From contig JARUPZ010000009.1 in assembly GCA_031213475.1 (NCBI GenBank), positions 3,001,001 to 3,065,000 of the forward strand: DNA of 64,000 bases. Reading direction: 5' to 3'. The notes under the pieces were generated by a model that worked only from the letters and a program-made list of their open reading frames with translations, ran no database searches and had not been told where the DNA came from. The DNA comes from Nereocystis luetkeana. Lineage: Eukaryota > Sar > Phaeophyceae > Laminariales > Laminariaceae. A program made the translations under genes and the position numbers. Shown in pieces: positions 20,769 to 30,489 of the stretch (position 1 is its first letter; the number at the start of each line of letters is the position of its first letter).

Positions 20769-21442
20769 GTTGACGCTTGAGTCGGCGGCTAACGTTTATG
20801 TCCGTTTCATGGTATACTCTGGAGTATAAGCTGAACAAAAAAAAAAAGAAAAACAACGAGCGAGAGCGACTCTCCAAAATCGCAAAACAAAACATAAATG
20901 AGGTCATAATAAGGTAACAAACTCCGCACCAGGTACGTATTTTCGTTAGACCTAGCACACACGCCACGCAGCTCGCACAAGACTGTTGCTTCGACTAAAG
21001 TCCATCGATCTCACACAGCGGAAGTATTTTTTTCCCCATTTTTGTTCAATCAAACCTCTTGAAAAACAAAACACCCACACACACCCACACACACCCACTG
21101 CGTAAGGGTAAACAAACCAACAACGATGTATGCATGCTCCGGCAGAGGTTTGGGGTAGTACCTGTCAAGGGGGATCGAAGTAATCAGGACCCATCTAAAA
21201 CACAAAAACCTATACATACCAGTATTTTTACCAAGCATACCCGTGTAACCCGCACCTCAAACACACCCTCTTAGACGTTTTTTTAGCAGTGGGTTTCTCG
21301 ACAACAGGGAGAGTGTACTGACTACGACGAGCGAGCGACGCGTCTATCCTCTCACGTTCTCGACGAAATTTTTCCGAAGCCACCATTTTCGTCTTGTGCG
21401 TTTCCCACGTTTTACACGTAACCGGGTCTGAAGTTCGTCCCA

Positions 21443-21600
21443 GGCGGGGGGGGGGGGGGCGTACTCATTTGTTGCTCGCCTTAGTCATTTGACCATTGAC
21501 GACGCATCCCTTTCAAGACGGAGCACCGTTCCTACTCCTGATAGAGACACCTCCAACAATTGGGGGCTCATTACGTTGTTTCCCTATATTGCATAGAAAC
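21443..21600. repeat. Dispersed repeat family E, copy 1 (poly-G headed)
   Basis: A G run, then cgtactcatttgttgctcgc, cgcatccctttcaagacgga, gcaccgttcctactcctgat and agagacacctccaac. The same order occurs at 23300-23425 and, duplicated, at 38570-38790. Confidence 0.7.
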
Positions 21601-21870
21601 GTTTTGCTAATCTTATCCCCTTCCAGGGGGGGGGGGGGGGGGGGGTGTTATTATCACCCGGTGTGATGCGGTCTTTTTTGCCCTATTACCATGTTCCATC
21701 GAACTATCAATAAAAGTTATTTCCCGAGGCTCCCTCGTCAGCTGAGGAGCTGCTGCATAGAAACGCACCCCACCCAAAAGCTGACAAGCACACAAAATCA
21801 AGACGAACGATCTCATAGCCTAGGCTGGGCAACGAATAATGCTGTAAATACGGCGGTGAAAACGGAGCAC

Positions 21871-21936
21871 GCTTGGAAATCTTCCAGGTATAGTAGAGCA
21901 CCACTCCGTCCTCGCCCATGTTGTTGTTGCATGCCA
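21871..21936 (-). CDS. Tentative upstream GT10 exon (weak)
   Basis: After an acceptor-like T-rich tract ending GGCGTAG, the minus strand reads ACNNNMGEDGVVLYYTWKIS. VVLYYT recalls the first beta strand (I/VLxW/Y-T) that precedes the conserved Cys motif in GT10 enzymes. The only nearby donors do not give the phase 0 needed by the exon at 19306, so a further exon or a different reading would be required. Listed because the position and strand fit; it may be chance. Confidence 0.2.
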
Positions 21937-21948
21937 CTACGCCCAATA

Positions 21949-22123
21949 TCAGAAAAAAAAATCGCGCAAAGGAGTGCATAAGACAGGCTGCGTGTCGAAT
22001 CAGAAACACCCGAAGCCCAACCGGCACAGCAAGTCCAATATCAGAAAAAGTCGCGCAAAGGAGTGCATAAGACAGGCTGCGTGTCGAAGCAGAAACACCC
22101 GAAGCCCAACCGGCACAGCAAGT
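21949..22123. repeat. Tandem duplication, about 88 bp, two copies
   Basis: atatcagaaaaa..tcgcgcaaaggagtgcataag..gcagaaacacccgaagcc..ccggcacagcaagtc occurs twice in direct tandem with very few differences, so the duplication is recent. Confidence 0.95.
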
Positions 22124-22364
22124 CGAGGAGGGAGCGCGGCGGACGGAAGAGGCGCGCGTGCAGGGACCGGGGGAGGAGATTTCATGCATGCGGCTACTCT
22201 CGCCTGTTCTAACGTGCTCGGCCTGCGGTTCGGCATTCTCGCATACACCATACGAACGTTGTTCCCACACGATTTTGTTGTTTTTTTGTCTTGGTCTCCT
22301 GACACTGACCATCAATCGTTCAATCGGTCGAGCTCACAGCTGACGTATTTGGAATAAAATGAAT

Positions 22365-22590
22365 AAAAAATGGTTCAGATTTACTGGGGGGGGGGGGGGG
22401 GGGGGGGGGTTTAAAATGTGAACGACGGCTGCTGCCGTCGATTGGGTTGATAGTAGTTGGTCGAAAAAAAATGAACTAAAAATGGTTCAGATTTACTGGG
22501 TTTTTTTTTTTTTTTTCAAAATGTGAACGACGGCTGCTGCCGTCGATTTGGTTGACAGTAGTTGGTCGAAAAAAACAATGAACTAATTTT
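22365..22590. repeat. Tandem duplication differing in homopolymer type
   Basis: Two direct copies of about 110 bp share tggttcagatttactggg at the left and aaaatgtgaacgacggctgc..cgtcgat..ggttga at the right. Between these anchors copy 1 has a run of about 22 G (22385-22410) and copy 2 a run of about 16 T (22500-22516). Confidence 0.95.
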
Positions 22591-23299
22591 TTGCATGGGA
22601 CGAACACCGGACATCGATACAGCAGGTAACGTCTGTAAAAGGCAGCTCTCGCCTAGGTCCAACAGTGGGGGATCCTCCTATAAGGCGGTCTGAGTAAGGC
22701 GGTAACATGACACGAGGAGGTTAAAAAACAATTGCTTGACGGGACTGGAAGATTGCACTCGTAAACCTGGAGTGAATGAGGCTTCCTTCCCGCGATAAGG
22801 CGGCCCTATTGCTCCAGCACACTATCGCTATACTGAAGGAATCCTAGCGAACTCCTATCGTAGAGAAGGATTCACCCTCTCAGGGCCTCAGAAGGGAAAC
22901 TGGCGAATGAAGAGTGACGATTATACACCAAACGGGCCACTGCGTGGTGCGGAGGAGGGTACAAACAGTCAAGTACTCAGGTTACAATGCACGGGATCGC
23001 GGCCGTACCATCCGGCGCGTGCAAGCGATACGATCCCCTATGCATGTATCCGTACTGCTGCCTGAGCGCTCATTCACGCTGCTCGTAAACTCGTCACTGA
23101 TTAGGTCGCCATCTCGGGGTTCCAAAAGGCTTATAGTATGCTGTAATCACCTCTATCCTGGTCCAGACTACGACCACCGCTCGTTCTCTTCCTCCAGTAG
23201 GGGCATCGTCGAGAGAAAACCCCTCCTCCGCCAGAGCACGATCGCAACGCTAAAGTGGGGGGTTTCAATATGTCGAAGGGGAAGGGGAGGGAGACGGGA

Positions 23300-23425
23300 G
23301 GGGGGGGGGGGGGGGGGGGGGGCGTGGTCATTTGATTTGCCCATGTTCACTTGACACTGACCGTGCATCCCTTTCGATACGGAGCACCGTTCCTACTCCT
23401 AATAGAGGCACATCCCAACGTTTGG
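23300..23425. repeat. Dispersed repeat family E, copy 2
   Basis: A poly-G run followed by cgtggtcatttgatttgccc, cgtgcatccctttcgatacg, gagcaccgttcctactccta and atagaggcacatcc, matching 21443-21600. Confidence 0.7.
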
Positions 23426-23566
23426 AACTCCGCCTTTTCGATGGCGAGGTACTGGGAGCGCTGGCAGTATACTGGACATTTACTGGCAGTGCACTCGATA
23501 CTGTTGCTGTGGCGACCTGCCCTTTCCCAGGAGCACTGGGCAATGGTAGTATATACCGACTGCTGT

Positions 23567-23785
23567 GTGTGTTTTCACATTAAACCGTTCTTTCTAACCG
23601 TCGACATCCAGCACAACCAGTGTCCGTGCCGATCATTTTTCAATCCTCGAGATGTACAAGCTCTGTGGTCAGAAAAACTCGGCACACAGATACTACGTTG
23701 CAAATGCAGTAAGTACGCAGCAAGCAGAGTAGACAATGCAATGCCATGCCATCGTACTGGATACGACAGGCACGGCACACACATC
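23567..23785 (+). repeat. Dispersed repeat family I, copy 1
   Basis: The segment aaaccgttctttctaaccgt, cgacatccagcacaaccagt, gtccgtgccgatc and so on reappears inverted at 50168-50394 and in part, inverted, at 26990-27058. Confidence 0.75.
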
Positions 23786-24363
23786 CCATGAAAGAGAGAA
23801 ACATCGAAAGAAACCGAAAAGACAAACTAGTCGATGTGGGGGACTCATCCGTTTTTTCAGTATACCGTTGTTGTGACGACGTTGGGCTCCATTTGTTTTC
23901 AGCAGTACTGGCAGTATACTGGTAGCGTATTGGCAGCGCAACTGGGAGTATCCTTTATACTAATGACGACTCTTGCTCACCAGTTTCTTCCAGGAGTTCT
24001 GGACCTTCAGCGGAGCCGCTCCCCACGACTCCCCCGGCTGGATCTCATACTCGTGCAAGTAGCTGTCGCATTGCTGTATTTTTCCAGAGGGTGGTGCCGC
24101 GAGAAAAAGCGAAGACACGCAAAAAGAGTCAAACCTCGGAGGCGTACGTATACGCCAGCAGAAACACAAGCGGAAACAAAAAACACTAGAGCCGTGTACT
24201 GGCACAGCAGCAGCATTGAAAACAACAAAACAAACAAAAAAAACAAACAAACACTTGTGTGATCGGAAAAAAAACAGTGATGTAACAAACCGGGTACCGG
24301 TTATAACCGGTTATCAGTTTCCGCGGTAGGTTACATGGAAATTCCAGGGGGGTTTTCTACTTC

Positions 24364-24399
<36 letters not shown>

Positions 24400-24507
24400 C
24401 TGATTGGGGGAGGGTGTAATTCCATGGTGCGGGACCCCCTCCGACCCACAGCAGACCGCCACTACCAAAACACAAAAGACACACAGCAGACAGCAGACCC
24501 CAACCAG

Positions 24508-24859
24508 ACCATGCCCCCTGCCTCTTAGGGCTCTCTCCGGCCCGCACTTCTGGCTGAGCCTGAGGCTCGCCTTGAGGGCCACAGTGCGCTTCTTGAGCTT
24601 GTGACCGCCGAGACAGCAGCGACAGCAGCGACAGCGCAAGGGAAGGTGCAGGCGAAGGCGCAAGCTGTGCGACAATGCCTTCGCAGGCTCCATTCACGAC
24701 GAGGACGGCGGCTAACTTCGATAAGTAAGCCGAGCTTCAAAACGTGGCCAGCTGCGCCAAGGCCACCCCGGACGGCTGTCGCTCTCGGCGAGAAGTACAT
24801 CGCAGACCTCGAAGGCAAGGGCGCGAAGAACGAGAAGCGCGCCGCCGAGTCTGCCCAGG
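24508..24859 (+). CDS. Candidate exon a of an unidentified gene or pseudogene
   Basis: A plus-strand frame ends RTAVALGEKYIADLEGKGAK then NEKRAAESAQ, with the donor CAGG followed by GTGAGT (phase 1). The last 30 or so residues look like a charged amphipathic helix. Further upstream the frame becomes Arg- and Pro-rich (LHSRRGRRL, PAAPRPPRT), while another frame looks protein-like (FDK, AELQNVASCAKATPDG). The upstream portion is therefore either intronic or frame-shifted. The start is unknown and the left boundary given is only the extent of the open frame. Confidence 0.35.
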
Positions 24860-25043
24860 GTGAGTTCGCGCCAGACGTTTCTTCGCCGAAAGCACGACGG
24901 CTACTTATCGTGCACACGGCTACTTATCGCCACGGGCCAGTCCTTTTTTGCTCTCGGTGATAGCGTGTTCTTCAGGGACTCTCTAGACTCCTTGATCGCG
25001 CACCCAGGATGAAAGCCCCGGCAACGGACCACCATCGCCTCAG

Positions 25044-25156
25044 CCGATCTGAATGCCGAGTACGAGCGCGTCCGCATCGAGAGCGAGGCACGCTTGGAGC
25101 GAAACGTACTCGGGCGCGGAAAGACACCCCAGACAGACGGCGAGACAAGCAAACAA
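25044..25156 (+). CDS. Candidate exon b, coiled-coil-like
   Basis: Acceptor GCCTCAG, donor CAA followed by GTACGT. Starting with the two bases that complete the split codon of exon a, it reads (A)DLNAEYERVRIESEARLERN then VLGRGKTPQTDGETSKQ and ends exactly in phase 0. AEYERVRIESEARLER is strongly helical and charged. The matching phase on both sides supports a real exon. No family was recognised. Confidence 0.45.
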
Positions 25157-25189
25157 GTACGTGCTCGTAGAAAAAAAAAAAAAAACGCC

Positions 25190-25213
25190 GCTCGCTGCTG
25201 CTGCTGCTGCTGC
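25190..25213. repeat. (CTG)n microsatellite
   Basis: About seven CTG units, then a poly-T of about 20. Confidence 0.9.
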
Positions 25214-25560
25214 TGTCGTTTTTTTTTTTTTTTTTTTTAAATCTGAAATTTTCAATTTTATGCTGAGTACAGAGTGTGTGCGTCAGAGAGAGACATGGTT
25301 TGAATTTTGTGTTGCGACAGAGCTATAGAGTGTATGATGAGATATGAGAACGTGTATGTGGTCTCATGAAATCCATCTGCTTTGAATTTTTCACTGCACC
25401 TGTGCACCTATTTGTCGGTTCTCTTGCTTGATACTTCATGCAGATTACCTTGCACTTTGTACGTACACTAAGCAGTCGTACATATATACCAGGTACCAGG
25501 TACCAGGTATGTGTTTTCTTTTTTTCTTTTGTGCACTGCTGCGTGCCGTCCGCCGCACAG

Positions 25561-25683
25561 GGGGTGCCGTTGGTGAACGTCATCGAGTCCATTGATGGCG
25601 AGGAGCGGTTCGTGATTGCCGCCAACACAACTGCCCACAAGAAAGACACGAAGGAAACGGACGGCAAGGGGGTCGAGATCTAA
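25561..25683 (+). CDS. Candidate exon c, C-terminal
   Basis: Following the acceptor CCGCACAG, phase 0 reads GVPLVNVIESIDGEERFVIA then ANTTAHKKDTKETDGKGVEI and a TAA at 25681-25683. It continues exon b without a shift. The peptide has beta-like character followed by a charged tail and was not recognised. A triple TACCAGGTA array (about 25487-25509) lies just upstream in the intron. Confidence 0.45.
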   Translation, partial: GVPLVNVIESIDGEERFVIAANTTAHKKDTKETDGKGVEI

Positions 25684-25706
25684 AGTTGCGTTGGCCGTAA
25701 GTGTTG

Positions 25707-25886
25707 ACGGCTCGGGCGCATGGGTTGTTGTTGGTCTTAATCGGGAGCCAGTCGATTGTTTTTGCTTGATGCAGGAAGAGTCAGACAGCTGCGGGGACGG
25801 CTCGGGCGCAAGGGTTGTTGCTGATCTCAATCGGGGGCCAGTCGATTGTTTTTGCTTGACGCCGGAAGAGTCAGACAGCTGCGGGG
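25707..25886. repeat. 90-bp tandem duplication, two copies
   Basis: acggctcgggcgca..gggttgttg..tcaatcggg..gccagtcgattgtttttgcttga..ggaagagtcagacagctgcgggg is repeated with a 90-base period. The period is a multiple of three, so an open plus-strand frame runs through both units. It starts 24 bases after the stop codon of candidate exon c. Confidence 0.95.
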
Positions 25887-26399
25887 ACGGCGGTAAGGTG
25901 TCGAAAACATTATGTTTCGACCGGGGTGCGGAGGCCGCTCTTGTACGTTTGTTGGTTCCTCGAAGGATTCCTTCTCTCAGTGCTTTTTCTTTCTTCTTTT
26001 TTCCACATGCGTGTGCGTGAGATCTATATACGGGAGCCTCTACACATTAGCACCATAATAGAAGAACTACATATTAGCAGATTAGATGCTTTCCGTTTCG
26101 AAGCTTTCCGTTTCGAAGCGAGAAGCCGTTTTTTTTTTTATTCTTCTTGTTTTTTGTTATCGTCGCAGGAAACCCCGCTTGGCCGATTTAAAAAAAATAA
26201 AATAATAGCATCCCAACCTCGCATTGCAACAGTGAAGCGTGACAGAAACCAGAACGATTGGCAGACAGCAGGAGTGGCGGCAAACACATAGTACAAACCA
26301 GCATAAAAGTATCTCTCGACAACTGCTTCCAAACGAACAAAATGATGAAAAAAAAAAAGTATACGTTGTATACCACCCCGGGGATGGGACGTGTTCGTC

Positions 26400-26989
26400 C
26401 CCGGCCAGCGCGGTTATAACCGGTAGGTTACATCAAAAGCTGATTTACATTTATAATCGGCAGGTTACATGGTTCACGCGCGGTTTCTAACTTCCCTGGA
26501 AAAAACCCTCATAGCCCATCATTATTGCAACCTCGTGGGGTGATTCCTTCGATCGCGCGTCCATCGGTGTGTGTGCTTATATACCGGTAAAAACTCTCAG
26601 TAAACAATACCAGGTAAGTTATCTACTGATTTGAGCCTGCCAGTATATGCCGCCAGTAGAGATTATGCTACGTGAAAAACGTACCAAGACGGGGGAACAC
26701 GGTATTCAGGACCAAATACGCCCAGTGAACACAATGGAATAGGTGATTTTGAAGTGTGTACGGTGGGTCCTGATTTACTGCGGGCACCTGTATCGGCTAT
26801 CTGCCGCACTTTAGACGTCAACAGGGCGTCAGCTGCTGAGGAGCTGGGCTGTTCAGAAGAGACGATCTGTCAAAAGTTAGGCCGGTCGTCACGAAGACAT
26901 GTCCTATGGTTCCTTCCGCTCATGCCGATATCTCACTTTCTGAAAGCGAATAATGGTACAGCGTCCAAGAAAACACGCCGCAATATACT
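26400..26989. other. No recognisable gene
   Basis: An 87-codon plus-strand frame (26754-27017) runs into a repeat copy at its 3' end and has no known domain. A ggttataaccggtaggttac phrase near 26411 resembles one at about 24300. Confidence 0.35.
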
Positions 26990-27058
26990 ACTGGTTGTGC
27001 TGGATGTCGACGGGTAGAAAGAACGGTTCAATGTGAAGAACACACACACACACACACG
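26990..27058 (-). repeat. Dispersed repeat family I, copy 3 (partial)
   Basis: ggttgtgctggatgtcgacg, ggtagaaagaacggttcaat, gtgaagaac then (AC)n, in the orientation of the 50-kb copy. Confidence 0.75.
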
Positions 27059-27214
27059 GAAACCCGCGAAGAAACTCTGGGGGGTTCTCCACGTTTCGTG
27101 ACCCCGAAATCCGCACGCGCGTGTTGTGCACGACACGGTCCTACGTACAGCAGTAGCACTCGTGTTGTTGGGCGCTCCTCGCGCGTGCTACTCACAGCAG
27201 TTGACAACAAACGA

Positions 27215-27398
27215 AGACGTCACTGTGTTGGTCGGTATCCCGGGGTCCGCAGAAGAGTTCATTAATAGTAGTCTAAGACGTCACTGTTTTGGTCGGTATC
27301 CCCGGGCCCGCAAAAGAGTTTATTAATAGTAGTCTAAGACGTCACTGTTTTGGTCGGTATCCCGGGGCCCGCAAAAGAGTTTATTAACAGTAGTCTTG
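27215..27398. repeat. 61-bp tandem repeat, three units
   Basis: agacgtcactg..ttggtcggtatccc..gcaaaagagttta..taatagtagtcta repeats at 27215, 27276 and 27337. Units two and three are nearly identical. Confidence 0.95.
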
Positions 27399-28287
27399 TC
27401 AACACAGAACCAAAAATCAAAAACAACCTCCTCTCGCTGCTCGTAGACGGAGGATAACAACCGAAGACATAAAAATATGTTATGATGGAGGCGTTCTACG
27501 ATAGAGGTTCACCCTTTTTTTTTTCTGAGGCTCCTCACTTGAGGAGCTCCATACTTCACCCGAAAACTGACTTCAGCAAACGTAAAGTTGCATCCCGAAA
27601 AAAACTACCACGGTCCAAGCATACAAAAACGTGATTTCTCCAGACAAGATTGGCATTCTGACCACATTAGGCGAAGTAGCCCCCGTCATTCGGGAAATAT
27701 TTCAACGGGAATGTGCTACCTCTATCGTAGAACGCGCCGATGTTAAGAAATTCTTATTCAGGTTTATTATTTCACGAATACACACACACCCACTCCTTGA
27801 ATTCTGCAGCTTCAGACTTTTGTCTTCCTCATATTCGGAGTGGATTTCCGGCATAACGCCACATAAAACCCGTAGTGCGCGCGATCGAAGCATCACACAA
27901 ACAGCTTGCAAAGGTGAGCTTCGACGAAACGTTCGATCTCACAGATGTTGTTTTTTAGTTTTGTAAATGTCTGGGGGTCCCCGGATAGGTTCATAAGTCG
28001 GATATGATGTAGTTGGCTTACATTTGTCACTTCCAAACCAAAAACCAGCCGCCCAAGGCTTGTGTCTTGTTCACAGCCCTACTCCCGGTCCGACCCCCCC
28101 CCCCCCCCCCCTTCGATGCACCGCCTCCTTTCAACGTGTGAGCGCGTCGTCTTCCACATTAAGCCGACGTTTCTACTCAACTATGTACAGAAAAAATACA
28201 CCCGGTGCCCGTCCTGATTACGTATCCTAAGGGAGATAACAAATAATGTGGTCACAGACTGAGAGATAACAGAAAGTGGGAAAGCGC
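27399..28287. other. No recognisable gene
   Basis: A 111-codon plus-strand frame (27631-27966) has no recognisable feature. A poly-C run lies near 28087-28110. Confidence 0.35.
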
Positions 28288-28394
28288 TATTACGGGGGAC
28301 CATAGTTAACATCACCAAATGTTGTTCGAAAAAATGGTTAAATATAGAGTTTTATGTATACCATAGGTCCTACTAACTGTGGTCCCCCGTAACA
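28288..28394. mobile_element. Family A MITE
   Basis: TATTACGGGGGACCATAGTT at the left, CCCCCGTAACA at the right. The interior is in the reverse of the usual orientation (ttatgtataccataggtcc). Confidence 0.9.
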
Positions 28395-28675
28395 GTCCCG
28401 GTTAATAGTACGGCTGTGAGTTGAGTTGGATGATTGGCGGCAAGTCGCCCCCCACAGGCTAGCGATTAGTCGGCAACGTAGGCATTACAGCTAGTGGCGT
28501 GGGGGGGTGGGTCCGCGGAGCGCTACGTCTTTTTGTATCTGAGTTGGCGCGTTTGTGGCTCGCAAGTGTGGGCGCTATTGGAAAATTATACTGGTATGAC
28601 CGGGAACAACATAGTTAGTAATCAGGACCCATCATGAAAACCCGCTGTACATATTCCAGCCTATTTATTGAGCCC

Positions 28676-28779
28676 ATTTGGTCCATAGTTAACAACACCT
28701 ATGGTATACATAAAAACCTATATATTTGACCATTTTTAGTAACAATTTTCGGTCCTATTAACTATGGCCCCCCGTAACA
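28676..28779. mobile_element. Family A MITE, decayed left end
   Basis: The interior (acctatggtatacataaaaa, ccatttttagtaac) and right end (ctatggccccccgtaa) are typical. The left end has lost the G-rich terminus (ttggtccatagttaacaaca). Confidence 0.8.
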
Positions 28780-29399
28780 TTAATATCGCCCCCCGTATTA
28801 CGAACATAGGTCGGTTGTCTTTACTTCGCCGCACCCTAAGTACAGTGAGATATGAATAGCCGCTGGGTTCAGCCAAGGCACATGCCTTACTCAAGCCAAG
28901 CCAACATAGGCCATATTCCTCGCAGCAGTCCTACAGCTGGTCCGTCTTACCTTCGCGGTCTCCCCCTTCTCCACGCCGCCTCCTTTCGACGTGGAAAGTG
29001 CTACTCCTCTCGCTCCCGCCGCGGCCTAATTTGGTCGAGCAGGACGACAAGAGAAGACAAATTGAAAACAAGAAGTCGACGAGAAAAAAACAAAAAACAA
29101 AAAACAAAAAACCAAAGGCATCAACAGCGACAACGCAGCGACAACGAGTAACAAAGGCAAACACGTCAACGAAAAAAAAAAGAGGCGTCAACAAAACAGC
29201 AAACAACCAGCACCATCGTCAGGGTTCAAGATCAGACCAACGTCCAACATCATCAGCACGGTTAATTAATTAGTACGAGGTGCAGCAGTACCGATGTCGA
29301 TATCGGTATCAGACGTGTCATGTGGCGGCATGGGTTGCTGCACCTTGAACTTTCTGAGCTCCTATCTTGACTATAGTATGGGAGCGCTACTACTGTTAA

Positions 29400-29489
29400 C
29401 CCCTTTAGAACCGCAGTCCCGTTTGGGGAAAAAAACTACTTTAAATTTGACTGGTTAGTCCCCAGAACGGGACTGCGGTTCTAAAAGGG
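29400..29489. mobile_element. Family B MITE with TTAA on both sides
   Basis: TTAA at 29396-29399, then CCCCTTTAGAACCGCAGTCC, with the right end GCGGTTCTAAAAGGG followed by TTAA at 29490-29493. This is the cleanest example of the TTAA-bounded structure. Confidence 0.92.
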
Positions 29490-29623
29490 TTAAGTTTACC
29501 TCACCCCAAACCCTGATTTGGAGAGAAACAAATGGAAGCTCCTACCCCGGACTATCGTAGGCGTTTCTTTGAACTATATCGTGAAAAAAAGAAGGCATGC
29601 CATGTACGGGGGACGCCCTTAGA

Positions 29624-29719
29624 AGAAAGGACTTTGAGGGCTGCAGTCGCGTTTTGGGGACAAACCAGTCAAATTCTAAGTAGTTCGCCCCCGAAACGGG
29701 GCTGCAGTCCCAAAAAGGG
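29624..29719. mobile_element. Family B MITE
   Basis: The right end aaaaaggg is followed by TTAA (29720-29723). The left end (gactttgagggctgcagtcg) is altered. The arms cgttttggggacaaac and gttcgcccccgaaacgggg are clear. Confidence 0.8.
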
Positions 29720-29934
29720 TTAACCCCCGGCTCATCGTTGGTATTCTTCGAATTGCGTTGCAAAACAGATTGGGATCAACCGACGCTCATCAGTTGAGTT
29801 CCTGAGAAACAATGGGCGGTTCAACCCTGGCCTATCGATGGTATTCTTCGAAATGCACTATTAATACTGTAAAACAAAGTTGGATCGGTCGATGATATCA
29901 GGGAAGTGCCTGGAGAAAAAATGGGCTCGCTTAA

Positions 29935-30023
29935 GCCCTTCAGAATCGCAGTCCCGTTTTGGGGACAAACCAGTCAAATTTCAAGTAGTTTGTCCCCAAA
30001 ACGGGACTGCGGCTCTAAAGGGG
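29935..30023. mobile_element. Family B MITE with TTAA on both sides
   Basis: TTAA at 29931-29934, element GCCCTTCAGAATCGCAGTCC to CTCTAAAGGGG, then TTAA at 30024-30027. Confidence 0.9.
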
Positions 30024-30094
30024 TTAAGGGAATCCCGGCCCACATCGCTGGTATCCTTCGAATCATAGTGTAAAACAGTAAGGCGTGCCTTTAT

Positions 30095-30182
30095 CAAACA
30101 ACAAGGCATACCTTGTAGAAACAACAAGGCATGCATTGTAAAAACAACACGGCATACCTTGTAAACAATAAGGCAAGCCTCA
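30095..30182. repeat. About 24-bp tandem repeat, four units
   Basis: The unit aacaaggcataccttgtaaa, itself partly palindromic (aaggcatacctt), is repeated with small changes. Confidence 0.85.
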
Positions 30183-30277
30183 TTGGGCAGTTAGTCCCTC
30201 AGTGCCCTGAAGGAGCCCCCCCCTCCTGTCAGTCACAAATATTAAGGGGAAAAAAAGGGCTGTACGTCCAACCCGTA

Positions 30278-30329
30278 CGTATCGTAGAACGTGTCCTAAA
30301 AAAGTATCGTAGAACGTGTCCTAAAAAAG
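30278..30329. repeat. 26-bp tandem duplication
   Basis: gtatcgtagaacgtgtccta followed by an A run occurs twice in direct succession. Confidence 0.9.
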
Positions 30330-30376
30330 ACTTGTTACGAGGGACCTTATTAAATACCTGGTAGGACCTACGGTAG

Positions 30377-30485
30377 AATTACGGGGGGCCATAGTAAATA
30401 AGACCAAATAGTGTTAGTAAAAACAGCGAAATATGTACGTTTTTGTGTGTACCGTAGGTCCTATTTAATATGGTCCTCCGTAATA
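30377..30485. mobile_element. Family A MITE
   Basis: aattacggggggccatagta at the left, atatggtcctccgtaata at the right. Reverse interior orientation with gtgtaccgtaggtcc. Confidence 0.88.
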
Positions 30486-30489
30486 GTAG

